Shown: positions 1-9,096 of the stretch, piece by piece | Layout: every line of letters begins with the position of its first letter | Position numbering within the stretch: the first letter of the stretch is position 1 | Origin: Spongiibacter sp. IMCC21906 | Lineage (GTDB): Bacteria > Pseudomonadota > Gammaproteobacteria > Pseudomonadales > Spongiibacteraceae | Length of the DNA stretch: 64,000 nt | Reading direction: 5' to 3' | Assembly: GCF_001010805.1 (NCBI RefSeq) | Contig: NZ_CP011477.1 | Location: 1,069,001 to 1,133,000 of the forward strand | Notes under the pieces: model-generated | Database searches by the model: none | What the model saw: only the letters and a program-made list of their open reading frames with translations | What the model was told of the DNA's origin: nothing | Program-made: the position numbers and the translations under genes

Positions 1-1
1 A

Positions 2-1141
2 GCTTACAAAGGGGCATTTAATAACAGTAAGTCGCCGAGTATTGCTGCTGCGGCAATACGCGCGGCGGTAGAGCGTGCCGGTCTGGCTGGAGAGGAGATT
101 GAAGATTTAATTTTGGGTTGCGTTTTAACGGCGGGGACTCAGGGCTTAAACGTAGCTCGGGCTTCGACTCTGGCAGCAGGCCTGCCTGTGACGGTGCCGT
201 CACAGACAGTTGATCGTCAGTGTTCATCGGGGTTAATGGCGATTGCGATTGCCTCGCGACAAGTTATTGCCGATGGAATGAATGTGGTATTGGCTGGCGG
301 CGTAGAAAATATTACCGCCATGAACGCACCTTATTTTCAATGGGCGCGAGAAGAGCGCGATCCCGCAGTATTGAAATTCCATAAGCACGCGTATATGCCT
401 ATGCTGGAAACGGCTGAGTTTGTCGCTAAAAAATACCGGGTAAGTCGTGCCCGACAAGATGCTTATAGCTTGCAGTCCCAATTGCGGATGGCTGCAGCTC
501 AGGCTGAGGGGCGTTTTGATCAGGAGATTGTTCCGGTCACTGTGACTCAGGCTGTTAAGAACAGAGAGAGCGGAGAAGTTAGCTATCGCGAAGTGACGAT
601 TGAAGGCGATGAAGGTTGTCGTCCCAATACGACTTTAGCTGGTTTGGAAGCGTTGCAACCGGTCGTTGAAGGCGGTTGCGTCACGGCAGGTAATGCCAGT
701 CAGTTATCAGATGGTGCCTCGGCCTGTGTGGTAATGGAAGCAGGTGAGGCAGCGAGGCGTGACTTGGCGCCATTAGGCCGTTATATCGGAATGGCTGTTA
801 TGGGCAATGCACCAGAGGAAATGGGCATTGGCCCTGTTTATGCCATTCCTAAATTATTAGCTCGACATGGGCTGAATATTGACGATATCGGCTTATGGGA
901 ATTAAACGAAGCCTTCGCCGTACAGTGTCTTTACTGTCGGGATGCTTTGGGTATTGATCCTGAGCGCTACAACGTCAATGGTGGCGCTATTGCCATGGGC
1001 CATCCTTATGGCATGAGTGGTGCGCGCATGGTGGGGCACGCGTTAATTGAAGGTCGACGCCGTGGAGTTAAGTATGCGGTGGTGTCGATGTGTATTGGTG
1101 GCGGTATGGGTGCAGCGGGTCTGTTTGAAGTATTTTCCTGA
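2..1141 (+). CDS. Thiolase (acetyl-CoA acyltransferase), 5' truncated by window
   Basis: Thiolase-family enzyme, expected to cleave 3-ketoacyl-CoA with CoA or to condense acyl-CoAs. The frame is open from base 2, so about 10 N-terminal residues lie outside the window; the first internal ATG at 113 is too late because conserved thiolase sequence ([20 protein letters not shown]) precedes it. The nucleophile cysteine sits in DRQCSSG, the histidine motif in MGHPYGMSG, and the second catalytic cysteine in CIGGGMGAA. These are the expected family positions, and the length of about 390 residues is normal. It ends 11 bp before the enoyl-CoA hydratase gene, so the two are very likely co-transcribed as beta-oxidation-type steps. 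The substrate is not evident from the sequence. Confidence 0.93.
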   Translation, partial: AYKGAFNNSKSPSIAAAAIRAAVERAGLAGEEIEDLILGCVLTAGTQGLNVARASTLAAGLPVTVPSQTVDRQCSSGLMAIAIASRQVIADGMNVVLAGGVENITAMNAPYFQWAREERDPAVLKFHKHAYMPMLETAEFVAKKYRVSRARQDAYSLQSQLRMAAAQAEGRFDQEIVPVTVTQAVKNRESGEVSYREVTIEGDEGCRPNTTLAGLEALQPVVEGGCVTAGNASQLSDGASACVVMEAGEAARRDLAPLGRYIGMAVMGNAPEEMGIGPVYAIPKLLARHGLNIDDIGLWELNEAFAVQCLYCRDALGIDPERYNVNGGAIAMGHPYGMSGARMVGHALIEGRRRGVKYAVVSMCIGGGMGAAGLFEVFS

Positions 1142-1152
1142 GGGTTATATTT

Positions 1153-1944
1153 ATGAGTGATGCGAATCCACTGGTGCTATTGACGATTAATGGGGCCATT
1201 GCCGACGTTTGTTTTAACCGCGCCCAGGCACTGAATGCCATTACCGTGGAGATGGCAATTGAACTACGAGATATTTTTTCGGCATTGGCACAGAACAGCA
1301 ATGTTCGCGCGGTTATCTTGCGCGGTGAGGGCCGGGCTTTTATGGCGGGTGGCGACCTTAATTATTTTCGCCAGGCTGATAATAAGGAGGCAGCCGCTAA
1401 TGCCTTGATAGAGCCCATTCACGAGGCGGTGAGTTTAATGGCAAGCCTGCCCCAAGTCGTAATTGTCAGTTTGCACGGTGCGGTGGCCGGGGCGGGAATG
1501 AGTCTGGCGATGGCTGCCGACCTCGCGGTGGCGGAACAGGGGACCGTGTTTAATATGGCCTATGCAAAGGTAGGAAATAGCCCTGATTGCTCTGGTTCTT
1601 GGAGCTTGCCACGGCTTGTTGGAACGCGTCGAGCCCTTGAAATCGCGCTGCTGTCAGATGATTTATCTGCGGAACAGGCCCTTGATCTGGGGTTGATTAA
1701 CCGCCTGGCCGATAAAGGTCAGCAGGAATTTGAAGCGAAAAAGTTAGCTGAGCGTATTGCGGATAGCTCCCCTGCGGCGATGAGAAATATTAAAAGGCTA
1801 ATGCGCCAAAGCCATAGTCATGGTCTTGCGGAGCAGCTGGATGCAGAAGCAGAGGCTTTTGCGACTACCGCTGGTGAAGAAGATTTTAGTGAAGCAGTCG
1901 AAGCCTTTTTTGAGCGCCGTAAAGCGGTGTTTCACGGTAGATAG
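1153..1944 (+). CDS. Enoyl-CoA hydratase/isomerase family protein
   Basis: Crotonase-fold protein of 263 residues, the usual size. The family signature is visible: the NAIT segment near residue 28, the oxyanion-hole region GRAFMAGGDLNYF, and the second oxyanion motif VAGAGMSLAMAADL. A catalytic Glu is not obvious in the usual E-x-x-G position, where AKVGNSPDCSGSW appears. The chemistry could therefore be isomerase or another crotonase reaction rather than simple hydration. The ATG lies 11 bp after the thiolase stop, which supports an operon. A weak hairpin follows the stop. Confidence 0.9.
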   Translation: MSDANPLVLLTINGAIADVCFNRAQALNAITVEMAIELRDIFSALAQNSNVRAVILRGEGRAFMAGGDLNYFRQADNKEAAANALIEPIHEAVSLMASLPQVVIVSLHGAVAGAGMSLAMAADLAVAEQGTVFNMAYAKVGNSPDCSGSWSLPRLVGTRRALEIALLSDDLSAEQALDLGLINRLADKGQQEFEAKKLAERIADSSPAAMRNIKRLMRQSHSHGLAEQLDAEAEAFATTAGEEDFSEAVEAFFERRKAVFHGR

Positions 1945-1956
1945 CTATTGTTGCGC

Positions 1957-1981
1957 GGCCTCAGAAAAAGCGAGGCCTTTA
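1957..1981 (+). terminator. Possible weak terminator after thiolase/hydratase operon
   Basis: GGCCTC at 1957-1962 pairs with GAGGCC at 1972-1977, followed by only three T residues. The stem is short and the T tract poor, so it may be a partial terminator; the next gene on the same strand starts 40 bp later. Confidence 0.35.
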
Positions 1982-2019
1982 CCTGCCACTCATCCATAAT
2001 CCAGTAAAGGAAGCGGCCT

Positions 2020-2844
2020 GTGACGGCGATGGATAAAAAAACGATACAACACCGCGTTCAGGCAGAGGGGGTTGCCCTCAATGTTTTCGAATGGCCGGGT
2101 TATTCGCCAGACAGTCCGGTCATGTTGTTGGTGCATGGCTATCGTGCCAATGCACATTGGTGGGATGAAGTTGTTACTGCGTTTGCCGGGCATTATCGTA
2201 TTGTCGTGCCGGAATTTTCAGGAATGGGCTTGAGTGGGTGGCGAGAGCGCTATGATCACTGGCAGGGTGCACGCGACCTTGCGGCGGTATTCGATGTTTT
2301 AGATATTGTTGTGGATATTGCGGTGGCTCACAGTTGGGGCGGCTATCAAATGCTGGGTTTTTGTTGTGATAACCCTGAGCGAGTCCGGCAATTAATATTG
2401 GTGGATAGTTTTTTTATGGTTGGACCGGATCAAGATATTCCCGCCGGGGCGCCCATTGGTAATACCCGAGTCTATGCAGATAAGCACGAAGCCGTTCAGC
2501 GCTTTAGAACCTCTCCTCGGCAACCAATTCCAGAGCCGCGTCGAGTCGCCTTGGCTGAGGCATCACTGCGGGAAGTCGAAGGTGGTTGGTCGTGGAGCTA
2601 TGATCCACAGCTACCAATGCTTGACCCAAGTGACGATGATGAAAATTTGCTGAGGGCGCTGGAAACACCATGTGATTTTATTCTGGCTGGTTCCGGCGGC
2701 GTGGTGAGTTATGACCGGGCAAAAACAACTGCAGATCTCGCAGCTTGTCGTTCACTCATCGTGTTTGAGGATGCTCATCATCATCTTATGTTGGAGTGTC
2801 CCGAGCGGTTGGTGAAATGTATTTCTGATCTGGTTGACGAGTGA
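2020..2844 (+). CDS. Alpha/beta hydrolase
   Basis: Alpha/beta-hydrolase-fold enzyme of 274 residues. It shows the oxyanion-hole motif LVHGYRAN, the nucleophile elbow AHSWGG (Ser flanked by His and Trp, with Ala instead of the first Gly), and a C-terminal catalytic-His region EDAHHHLML. A GTG start at 2020 is preferred because AAAGGA lies about 8 bp upstream; an ATG at 2029 is the alternative. It lies 75 bp after the hydratase on the same strand and probably belongs to the same catabolic unit, perhaps as a CoA-thioester, ester or C-C hydrolase. The substrate is unknown. Confidence 0.85.
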   Translation: MTAMDKKTIQHRVQAEGVALNVFEWPGYSPDSPVMLLVHGYRANAHWWDEVVTAFAGHYRIVVPEFSGMGLSGWRERYDHWQGARDLAAVFDVLDIVVDIAVAHSWGGYQMLGFCCDNPERVRQLILVDSFFMVGPDQDIPAGAPIGNTRVYADKHEAVQRFRTSPRQPIPEPRRVALAEASLREVEGGWSWSYDPQLPMLDPSDDDENLLRALETPCDFILAGSGGVVSYDRAKTTADLAACRSLIVFEDAHHHLMLECPERLVKCISDLVDE

Positions 2845-3045
2845 CTGCTTGATAAAATATTGGCCACAAATAATCAATAAGCTGACGTTTACAAAAGGCT
2901 TGAGAGGAGGAGTGCGAGGTTGGTTTGAGAGAACAGCGCTTGGCTTATAGTCCTCTGTAGAAGCAGGCGCCGTAAATAGCGCCCGTAATGAGGTATTGGA
3001 AGCTCTACATTGTGTTTTATAATGTGCAGTTTGTAGGGGGGGATT

Positions 3046-3732
3046 TTAAACCCGCCCTGTGACCGGAATAAGGGCACCGGTGATAGCTTCCGCTTTTGTC
3101 GATAACAAGAAACACAGCACATCGGATAATTGTTTGGGAGTTACCCAGCTGGAAAAATCGGCATCGGGCATGTCGCGCCGATTAATAGGGGTGTCGATAA
3201 CACTGGGCAATACGGCATTCACGCAAACATTGTCTGCCTTGCCTTCTTCAGCCAGTGATTCAGTCAGTTTGGCCACGCCAGCTTTAGATGCTGCGTAGGG
3301 GCCAAAACCTGCACCTGCTTTGCTTGCACCGGCTGCGCCAATATTTACAATTCGGCCTGCGGACTTGGTCAGTGAGGGAAGAGCGGCACGGCAGGCATTG
3401 CTTGCGGTAAGCACATTGATTCGAAACATCTTGTCCCAGCTGCTGGTTTCACCATCTGCCAGGGTCTCCCAGCAAAAGCCACCGGCGATATTGGCAAGGC
3501 CGTGAATGGCACCGTATTTTTCTGCGATTTTGGTAAACACTGTGGTGCTGGCGTCGACGTCAGTAAGGTCGATACCACTAAAACCCTCAAAGTTTTTTGC
3601 CTCAAAGTCTATTTGGGCGTAGTCGATACCAATAACGGTCGCGCCTTCATCCAGGGCGGTTGTAATCATGGTGGCGCCAAGATTGCCTTTGGCACCGGTG
3701 ACGACAATAATTTTTCCGTCTAGCAAGGCCAT
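3046..3732 (-). CDS. Short-chain dehydrogenase/reductase (SDR)
   Basis: Classical SDR of 228 residues. The N-terminal cofactor motif is TGAKGNLG, a variant of TGxxxGxG, followed by the acidic residue IDYA, which suggests NAD(H) preference. The catalytic Tyr-Lys is in YAASK, with the supporting NIAG-type segment (LANIAGG) before it. It is the last gene of a minus-strand run (SDR, SCP2-thiolase, SDR), with a 40-bp gap to the thiolase, consistent with oxidation of a hydroxyacyl-CoA or alcohol intermediate. Convergent with the hydrolase at 2020; about 200 bp between them shows no gene. Confidence 0.88.
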   Translation of the reverse strand: MALLDGKIIVVTGAKGNLGATMITTALDEGATVIGIDYAQIDFEAKNFEGFSGIDLTDVDASTTVFTKIAEKYGAIHGLANIAGGFCWETLADGETSSWDKMFRINVLTASNACRAALPSLTKSAGRIVNIGAAGASKAGAGFGPYAASKAGVAKLTESLAEEGKADNVCVNAVLPSVIDTPINRRDMPDADFSSWVTPKQLSDVLCFLLSTKAEAITGALIPVTGRV

Positions 3733-3772
3733 ACTGAATTCCTTTAATATTCTGTGAGTGTTAACGAGCTGG

Positions 3773-4954
3773 TTAAGCTCGTTTTAAAACCGATACGACG
3801 CAGGCGCCGCCGAGGCCGATGTTATGTTGTAACGCTATGTTGGCGTTTTCGACTTGGCGTTCGCCTGCGGTGCCACGTAAATGCCAGGTCAATTCGGTGA
3901 TTTGCGCTAAGCCTGTTGCCCCCAGGGGGTGGCCTTTTGAGAGCAGGCCGCCGGAAGGGTTGGTTACCACCTTGCCGCCATAGGTATTGTTGCCTTCGAC
4001 AACAAATTTTTCTGCGCCTCCTTCTGGGCACAGTCCCAAGGCTTCATAGCTAACGACTTCGTTAGTGGAAAAACAGTCGTGTAATTCCACTAAATCAATT
4101 TCTTCTGGAGAAACGCCAGATTGTTCATACGCAGAAGCTGCTGCGCGTCTGCTGGCATCAGCTCCAATAGCGTTAATCATGCTGCCGCTGCTAAAGCTGG
4201 CATCGGTGTCTGTGGTTAAGGCCATGCCCGCAATTTCGATAAGGTTCTTTAAACCTTTCCTTTGTGCATAGCGTTCAGAGACGACCAGCACGGCGGCGCC
4301 ACCGCAGGTTGGTGGGCAGCACATCAGTCGGGTGAGGGGGCCGAATATAGCCGGTGAACTCATAACTTGCTCGAGGCTAAGCGGGTCGGTGAACATGGCG
4401 TAGGGATTGCGGCGGGCATGATCCCGGGCTTTCACCGAAACCCGGCCAAACAGTTCAGCGCTAGCGCCGTATTTCTCCATATATTCACGGCCGGCACCAC
4501 CGAAATACTGAGCGGCTTGCATGGCCTTGTCATCCCATCCCTGGATGAGACTGACGGTTTTGTCGAGTCGTGCAGTTGTGGCCTTGCGATCACTGGTGCT
4601 GCTGGCAAGGGCGCCACTGGGCATTTGATCAAACCCAACTGCGAGGGCTACATCTACTGCGCCGGACTCAACCGCCTGGCGAGCTAAGAATAATGCGGTA
4701 GAGCCTGTTGCGCAGGCATTGTTGACGTTGATGATCGGGATTCCGGTCAAGCCAACAGAATATAAGGCGGTTTGTCCTGAGCAGGTATCACCAAACACAA
4801 ATCCAGCATAGGCTTGTTGAACTTCTTGATAGTCGATTCCGGCGTCGTCCAAGGCTGCGCGGGCAGCTTGGGCGCCTAGCACATCGTACTCTTCGCTTTT
4901 ACCGGGCTTGGTGAATTTCACCATGCCGACACCGGCGATAAATGCTTTGCTCAT
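3773..4954 (-). CDS. SCP2/SCP-X-type thiolase (lipid-transfer protein family)
   Basis: 393-residue thiolase of the sterol-carrier-protein-X branch. Family marks are the start SKAFIAGVGMVKFTKPGK, the nucleophile cysteine in NACATGSTAL, the HDCFSTNE segment, GHPLGATG with its histidine, and a C-terminal GGACVVSVLKR. Such enzymes cleave branched or sterol side-chain 3-ketoacyl-CoAs, or act as non-catalytic partners, in steroid and terpenoid catabolism. It lies between two SDR genes on the same strand with short gaps, so it is read as one operon. The actual substrate is inference. Confidence 0.9.
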   Translation of the reverse strand: MSKAFIAGVGMVKFTKPGKSEEYDVLGAQAARAALDDAGIDYQEVQQAYAGFVFGDTCSGQTALYSVGLTGIPIINVNNACATGSTALFLARQAVESGAVDVALAVGFDQMPSGALASSTSDRKATTARLDKTVSLIQGWDDKAMQAAQYFGGAGREYMEKYGASAELFGRVSVKARDHARRNPYAMFTDPLSLEQVMSSPAIFGPLTRLMCCPPTCGGAAVLVVSERYAQRKGLKNLIEIAGMALTTDTDASFSSGSMINAIGADASRRAAASAYEQSGVSPEEIDLVELHDCFSTNEVVSYEALGLCPEGGAEKFVVEGNNTYGGKVVTNPSGGLLSKGHPLGATGLAQITELTWHLRGTAGERQVENANIALQHNIGLGGACVVSVLKRA

Positions 4955-4985
4955 AATGTAGGCCTATTTGTTCTTGGTGCCGTGT

Positions 4986-5849
4986 TTATTTGGCGAAATC
5001 GTGAATGGTTAAGCTCGGTGCATCTAGAAAGATTGCGTCGCTTGCTGCGGCAATGCCTTCGGCAGTCAAATCACCGTTTTCACCACGACCGCGAATGCCT
5101 TCAGCAGATACCAGCTTTAACTCCCTGATACTCTGGCCCGAGGCGAATAGGCAGTGGCCGGTTTTTTGGCCAGAGAGATCGCTAACCATATAGAGCATTG
5201 CTTCCGCGACGTGGGCCGGGTCTAACAATTGCTTTTGTTCGTCGTTCATTAAAGGTGCGGTCAAGGCCGACGTAGCGGCAGGAGCTAGGGTCCAAACCCG
5301 GATACCCGCTTTGGCACCCTCAATGGTCAATACATTGGACATGCCGAATACCCCAGCCTTAGCTGCTGCGTAATTCAGTTGGCCAAAATTGCCCACCAGG
5401 CCAGAGGTGGAACTGGTGTTCACAATAACGCCGCCGCCGTTCTCTTTCATCCAGGCAAAAACTGGTTGGGTGACAGTAAACATGCCTTTAAGGTTGACAC
5501 CTAAAACGCTGTCCCAGTCGGCCTCGGTGAGCTTTAGAAAGCTTTTATCCCGTAAAATACCGGCGTTATTAATAAGAATATCTGCTGAGCCAAAAGCCTC
5601 TAGTGCTGTTTCTAATAAGGAGGCGCCGCCAGCCATTGTTGCAATATCGGCAGTGTTTGCCGCCGCTTTGCCGCCGTTGGCAATAATAGTTTGCGCAACG
5701 TGTTCTGCCAGGAATTCACCGCTTTCATTTTTACCTAAATCGTTAACTACAACAGCGGCACCGTGTTCGGCAAGAGATTTTGCATAGGCTTCGCCAAGGC
5801 CGCGGCCAGCGCCAGTGATAATCGCAACTTTATTGTCCAGAAGGGCCAT
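4986..5849 (-). CDS. SDR, 3-hydroxyacyl-CoA dehydrogenase-like
   Basis: SDR resembling the dehydrogenase part of peroxisomal multifunctional enzyme type 2. It shows TGAGRGLGEAYA at the cofactor site, VVNDLG with the Asp that selects NAD, the NNAGILRD motif and a catalytic YAAAK. The start is placed at the ATG at 5849 (MALLDNK) because GGAG lies about 6 bp upstream. A longer frame beginning at 5870 would start inside the TGACA dyad at 5865-5877, so it is less likely. First gene of the minus-strand operon that includes the SCP2-type thiolase and the second SDR; the dyad sits directly in front and probably controls it. Confidence 0.9.
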   Translation of the reverse strand: MALLDNKVAIITGAGRGLGEAYAKSLAEHGAAVVVNDLGKNESGEFLAEHVAQTIIANGGKAAANTADIATMAGGASLLETALEAFGSADILINNAGILRDKSFLKLTEADWDSVLGVNLKGMFTVTQPVFAWMKENGGGVIVNTSSTSGLVGNFGQLNYAAAKAGVFGMSNVLTIEGAKAGIRVWTLAPAATSALTAPLMNDEQKQLLDPAHVAEAMLYMVSDLSGQKTGHCLFASGQSIRELKLVSAEGIRGRGENGDLTAEGIAAASDAIFLDAPSLTIHDFAK

Positions 5850-5864
5850 CTTAACTCCATTAAG

Positions 5865-5877
5865 TGACATAGTGTCA
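5865..5877. promoter_or_regulatory. Operator-like dyad TGACA-N3-TGTCA
   Basis: Perfect inverted repeat TGACA-TAG-TGTCA followed by GTT, 16-28 bp upstream of the SDR start at 5849. It shares TGACATA-x-TGTCAGTT with the site at 7402-7414. The placement suggests a repressor site, probably TetR-type, for the SDR/thiolase/SDR operon; the regulator is not identified. Confidence 0.55.
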
Positions 5878-5955
5878 GTTCTGTGTTTGTTGTTAAGCCT
5901 GTCTCGCTGAGGGCGGACAGGCTTAAAGTGCTAGGGCTTGATAGAAGAGTGCTTT

Positions 5956-7263
5956 TTAGCTCTTGGCACCGACGTCCAGCATTTTGCTTAATTGACCGGT
6001 AACGTCGCCAAAGGTAACAGGACCCGTATGCTGAGCGGGGGGAACTCCTTTACCTTCAGTATTGGTGAAGCTCAGGTCGACATCACTGGCCTGGGCTCGC
6101 AGCGCACCGACAGTGCAGTCTTCTTTCTTCATGTGTTTGAAGGGGTCAAACTGGAAGGCCTTCATGGCATTCAAATGCGTGATCATGTCGATCTCTTCAT
6201 CTGGAATGTCTTTGATACTGGGCCACAGTGTTTCTGGCGCCTTTGGCCAGGTTGAGTCTGAGTGGGGGTAGTCACACTCCCAGGTCATTTTTGACAGGCC
6301 CGCATCGTGGCGTACTTTGATGCCGACTTTATCGTCAATGAAGCAGGTGTAAACGTGTTTAAGGAACAGTTCGCTTGGCTTCATGCCGCCAAAGTCCTGG
6401 TTGGTCCAAACATGGCGCTCATGAACATAGTCAATACGCTCAAGGAAATGCGGAATCCAGCCTACGCCACCTTCTGACAAAGCAAAACGGATGTCTGGGA
6501 ATTTACGCAGAATGGGCGAGAATGTCAGGTCGGTTGCGGTCGCATATAAGGAAACCGGCATGTTAGCGATCATGACATCAACAGGCGACTCTATTGACGG
6601 TACGGCGTTTGACGCGTCGGCAATATGCAGGCAGACAACAACCCCGGTATCGCTACAGGCTTTCCATAATGGATCCCATAATGGGTTGTGCAGGCTGGGA
6701 AGCTTACTCAAACAAGGGTTGGGCGGGAAAGAAATGGCGTAGCAGCCTTTTTTGGCAATGCGGCGTACTTCTTCTGCAGCGGCAATAGGGTCCCAGTTAC
6801 TGACAATACCTACAGGAATGAAGCGACCGGGGTAAGCACCGCACCACTCATCGATATGCCAGTCATTCCAGGCGCGAACAATGGCAAGGCCGAGCTCGCG
6901 ATCCTGTACTTTTTCTAGTGTCTGACCGCCAACCCCAACAAAGGAGGGAAAGTTCAGGCCTGCAAGTTGCCCGTTGACGTTCATGTCGCCAATACGAGAA
7001 TGCACGTCATAGGTGCCTTTGCGAAGCTGGGCAAAACCGGTGGGTTCAAAGCCGTATTCTTCAGGGCGGCGGCCAGCAACGGCGTTAAGGGCAATATTGG
7101 GCACCGGCATGTCGCCAATCATCCACATATCTTCACCCTGTGGGCCTTGCACAACGTGGGGCATGCGGCCTTTAAATTTGGCAGGGGTGTGTTGATCAAA
7201 CATGTTTGGCGGTTCAATCAAGTGATCGTCGACGCTGATCAGGACCATATCGTCCATATTCAT
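5956..7263 (-). CDS. Amidohydrolase family protein (ACMSD-like TIM barrel)
   Basis: 435-residue metal-dependent hydrolase of the amidohydrolase-2 group, which includes decarboxylases and hydrolases of the ACMSD type. The N-terminus carries ISVDDHLIEPP, where this branch has D-x-H in place of the usual H-x-H metal motif. CLHIADAS and the late segment MTWECDYPHSDSTWP fit the other metal or catalytic histidine and aspartate sites. Many actinobacterial and marine proteobacterial homologues sit in steroid or terpenoid degradation regions (family knowledge). It is the upstream neighbour of the SDR/SCP2-thiolase operon, 106 bp apart, with its own dyads upstream. Reaction and substrate unknown. Confidence 0.85.
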   Translation of the reverse strand: MNMDDMVLISVDDHLIEPPNMFDQHTPAKFKGRMPHVVQGPQGEDMWMIGDMPVPNIALNAVAGRRPEEYGFEPTGFAQLRKGTYDVHSRIGDMNVNGQLAGLNFPSFVGVGGQTLEKVQDRELGLAIVRAWNDWHIDEWCGAYPGRFIPVGIVSNWDPIAAAEEVRRIAKKGCYAISFPPNPCLSKLPSLHNPLWDPLWKACSDTGVVVCLHIADASNAVPSIESPVDVMIANMPVSLYATATDLTFSPILRKFPDIRFALSEGGVGWIPHFLERIDYVHERHVWTNQDFGGMKPSELFLKHVYTCFIDDKVGIKVRHDAGLSKMTWECDYPHSDSTWPKAPETLWPSIKDIPDEEIDMITHLNAMKAFQFDPFKHMKKEDCTVGALRAQASDVDLSFTNTEGKGVPPAQHTGPVTFGDVTGQLSKMLDVGAKS

Positions 7264-7326
7264 ACTGGCTTCTCCTTCCGGGCCAGCTTGGCTGGCAGGG
7301 ATCTTATTGGTTGGTGATTAAAAAAT

Positions 7327-7345
7327 AACTAGTAGTCAGTTATAG
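7327..7345. promoter_or_regulatory. Imperfect dyad with AGTCAGTT half-site
   Basis: ATAACT-N7-AGTTAT inverted repeat 64-82 bp upstream of the amidohydrolase start. Its right half (GTCAGTTATAG) resembles the right halves at 7402-7414 and 14080-14092, so it may be a weaker site for the same regulator or part of the promoter. Confidence 0.35.
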
Positions 7346-7401
7346 TTTGCGCATAGCCCCGAAATTTGTCAAAGCTTTTTATGTTAAGTTGTCTTAATAA
7401 T

Positions 7402-7414
7402 TGACATACTGTCA
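7402..7414. promoter_or_regulatory. Operator-like dyad TGACA-N3-TGTCA
   Basis: Perfect inverted repeat TGACA-TAC-TGTCA followed by GTT, about 140 bp upstream of the amidohydrolase gene. It is nearly identical to the dyad at 5865-5877, which points to a common regulator of the two adjacent minus-strand units. Confidence 0.5.
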
Positions 7415-7524
7415 GTTGTTGGTCTGGAAATCAAACCGCCTATCGTTAGAGTTTTATGCTGCTTCCTCGGCTTGTTCTACGGTTAGTCGTGGGCTGTGTG
7501 GGTGATTTTTGAGGGCTTATTGTT

Positions 7525-7786
7525 AAGGCACCTCTGATTAATTCGGTAATGTTTCAACGGAGTCTCTGGCGCGCACTGGCAAGGCGCGATGCGAACGACT
7601 GCATGGATGCAGGAGGTAGCGCAACGAAGCCCAGTGTTCGCCAGAGGCCTGCCCCTCGGGGCTTAGCCAAAACGGATCCACTGCATTGCCGCCACTTGAA
7701 AGGCAAGCAGCATCCTTCATGTCGGCGCCTTGTTGAGCCGCTTTTGGCTGAGCTTGAGATATCACCGAATTAATCAGAGGTGCCTT
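7525..7786. mobile_element. MITE-like element with 23-bp terminal inverted repeats
   Basis: A non-coding element of about 262 bp bounded by a perfect 23-bp inverted repeat: 7525-7547, beginning AAGGCACCTCTGATTAATTC, and its complement at 7764-7786. Inside lies a second imperfect palindrome (CTCTGGCG near 7563 paired with CGCCAGAG near 7640) and a GCCCC-TC-GGGGC hairpin near 7651. The flanks TTAA and TTGA could be a decayed 4-bp target duplication, but this is uncertain. There is no transposase gene. The right end abuts, and may supply, the start region of the next gene. Confidence 0.7.
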
Positions 7787-9071
7787 GAATATTCCTCTTT
7801 TTACAGCAGCTTATATTTTTTTACAATATTGGTTAATGCGTATGATTTTTGCCTTAGCGTGTGTTCTTTTGTTGCTGTCTTTATCTTCGGTTGTTTCACT
7901 GAAATACCGTCAGCTTAAGGTGTGGTCAGCGCTGTATTGGTTGCTGGCGGTCACAGGGCAATTGTTTGCGTTGCCGATTTTAATCATAGCATTAAGCCTG
8001 TTTTTAACTGGAAGAGATCAGCCTGGTGTAGCAATTGTTTCTGCAGTAACTGCACTGGCAGCTTCGTTGAGTTTGCTAAAGCAGTTGCAGGTTCGCAAGG
8101 CGGTTGCGACCTTTGCTGAAGACTTGGGAATTGCTACTCGCAGGGACTTTTATTATTCCTGGCAGAAAATCTGGCGCTCTGTGTTGGTATTGCACTGTAA
8201 CCGTCGTGGAATGCAGCTCGATAAAAATATCAGCTACGGTGACTTGGCTGAGCAGCGCTTGGATATATACCGTCTAGACACTAGTAAGAGTGCTATGAGT
8301 ACCTCTGAGCTAATGCCAATCTTGATTCACATTCATGGCGGCGCCTGGGTGGCAGGCAAAAAAGGGCAGATGGGGCGCCCATTAATACACGATATGGCCA
8401 CCGAGGGTTGGCTAGTCGTAGATATTGAATATCGGCTGGGGCCGGAACACCGCTATCCGGCAATGATAGAGGATGTGTTAAAAGCCATTGCCTGGGTGAA
8501 GACTCATGCGGAAGAGTATGGTGGCAGCGCTAACTTCATTGCTCTTACAGGTGGATCGGCAGGGGGGCATTTGAGCGCTTTAGCTGGATTGTTAGATTGT
8601 GGTGAGCGGCGGGGGTTGCAGCAAGGTTTTGAGGAAGTAGATACCCGGGTTCAGGCTATTGTGCCTTTTTATGGCCGCTACGATTTTCTGGACCGTTTTA
8701 ACATCATTAATGATCCCAAAATCAAACAATTTATGATTGATAAAGTGATGCCTGTTGGGCCCATTGATGCGGGTGAACAACTGTGGCGTCAGGCCTCGCC
8801 CATTGATCATGTTGCTGGGCATTTTCCGCCCTGTTTGCTTATTCACGGTAGCTCAGATTGCATGATAGATGTGGCGGAGGCCAATGCGTTTGTTGATGCT
8901 CAGCGCCCTTTGAGTACAGCCCCTTTTTATTTTGTAACGGTGCCGGGAGCACAGCATGCCTTTGATTTGGGCTATTGCCTGCAGGCGGAGGCGGTTAATA
9001 CATTAACACAGTATTTTTTGAAAGATTGTTATCGGCAGTTTGTCAGCTCGACCTCGTTTGAAAAGTCGTAA
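7785..9071 (+). CDS. Alpha/beta hydrolase, hormone-sensitive-lipase type, membrane-anchored
   Basis: Up to 428 residues. The N-terminal part (about residues 15-90) has two or more hydrophobic segments that would anchor it in the membrane. The C-terminal part is an esterase/lipase of the HSL class: oxyanion motif HIHGGAW, nucleophile motif GGSAGG, catalytic Asp in SSDCMID and His in GAQHAF. The frame opens with a TTG at 7785, inside the terminal repeat of the MITE-like element, with AGAGG just upstream. An ATG at 7836 directly before a hydrophobic stretch is an alternative native start. It overlaps no neighbour; a patatin-like gene follows 25 bp later, so the two probably form a lipid-hydrolysing operon. 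Confidence 0.87.
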   Translation: MNIPLFTAAYIFLQYWLMRMIFALACVLLLLSLSSVVSLKYRQLKVWSALYWLLAVTGQLFALPILIIALSLFLTGRDQPGVAIVSAVTALAASLSLLKQLQVRKAVATFAEDLGIATRRDFYYSWQKIWRSVLVLHCNRRGMQLDKNISYGDLAEQRLDIYRLDTSKSAMSTSELMPILIHIHGGAWVAGKKGQMGRPLIHDMATEGWLVVDIEYRLGPEHRYPAMIEDVLKAIAWVKTHAEEYGGSANFIALTGGSAGGHLSALAGLLDCGERRGLQQGFEEVDTRVQAIVPFYGRYDFLDRFNIINDPKIKQFMIDKVMPVGPIDAGEQLWRQASPIDHVAGHFPPCLLIHGSSDCMIDVAEANAFVDAQRPLSTAPFYFVTVPGAQHAFDLGYCLQAEAVNTLTQYFLKDCYRQFVSSTSFEKS

Positions 9072-9096
9072 CAAAAGATCGAATTGTGGAGTAGCA

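Noticed and set aside
7538-7773. Small frames on both strands inside the MITE-like element
   Set aside because: Both lie wholly within the palindromic element, mirror each other, and show no protein family features.
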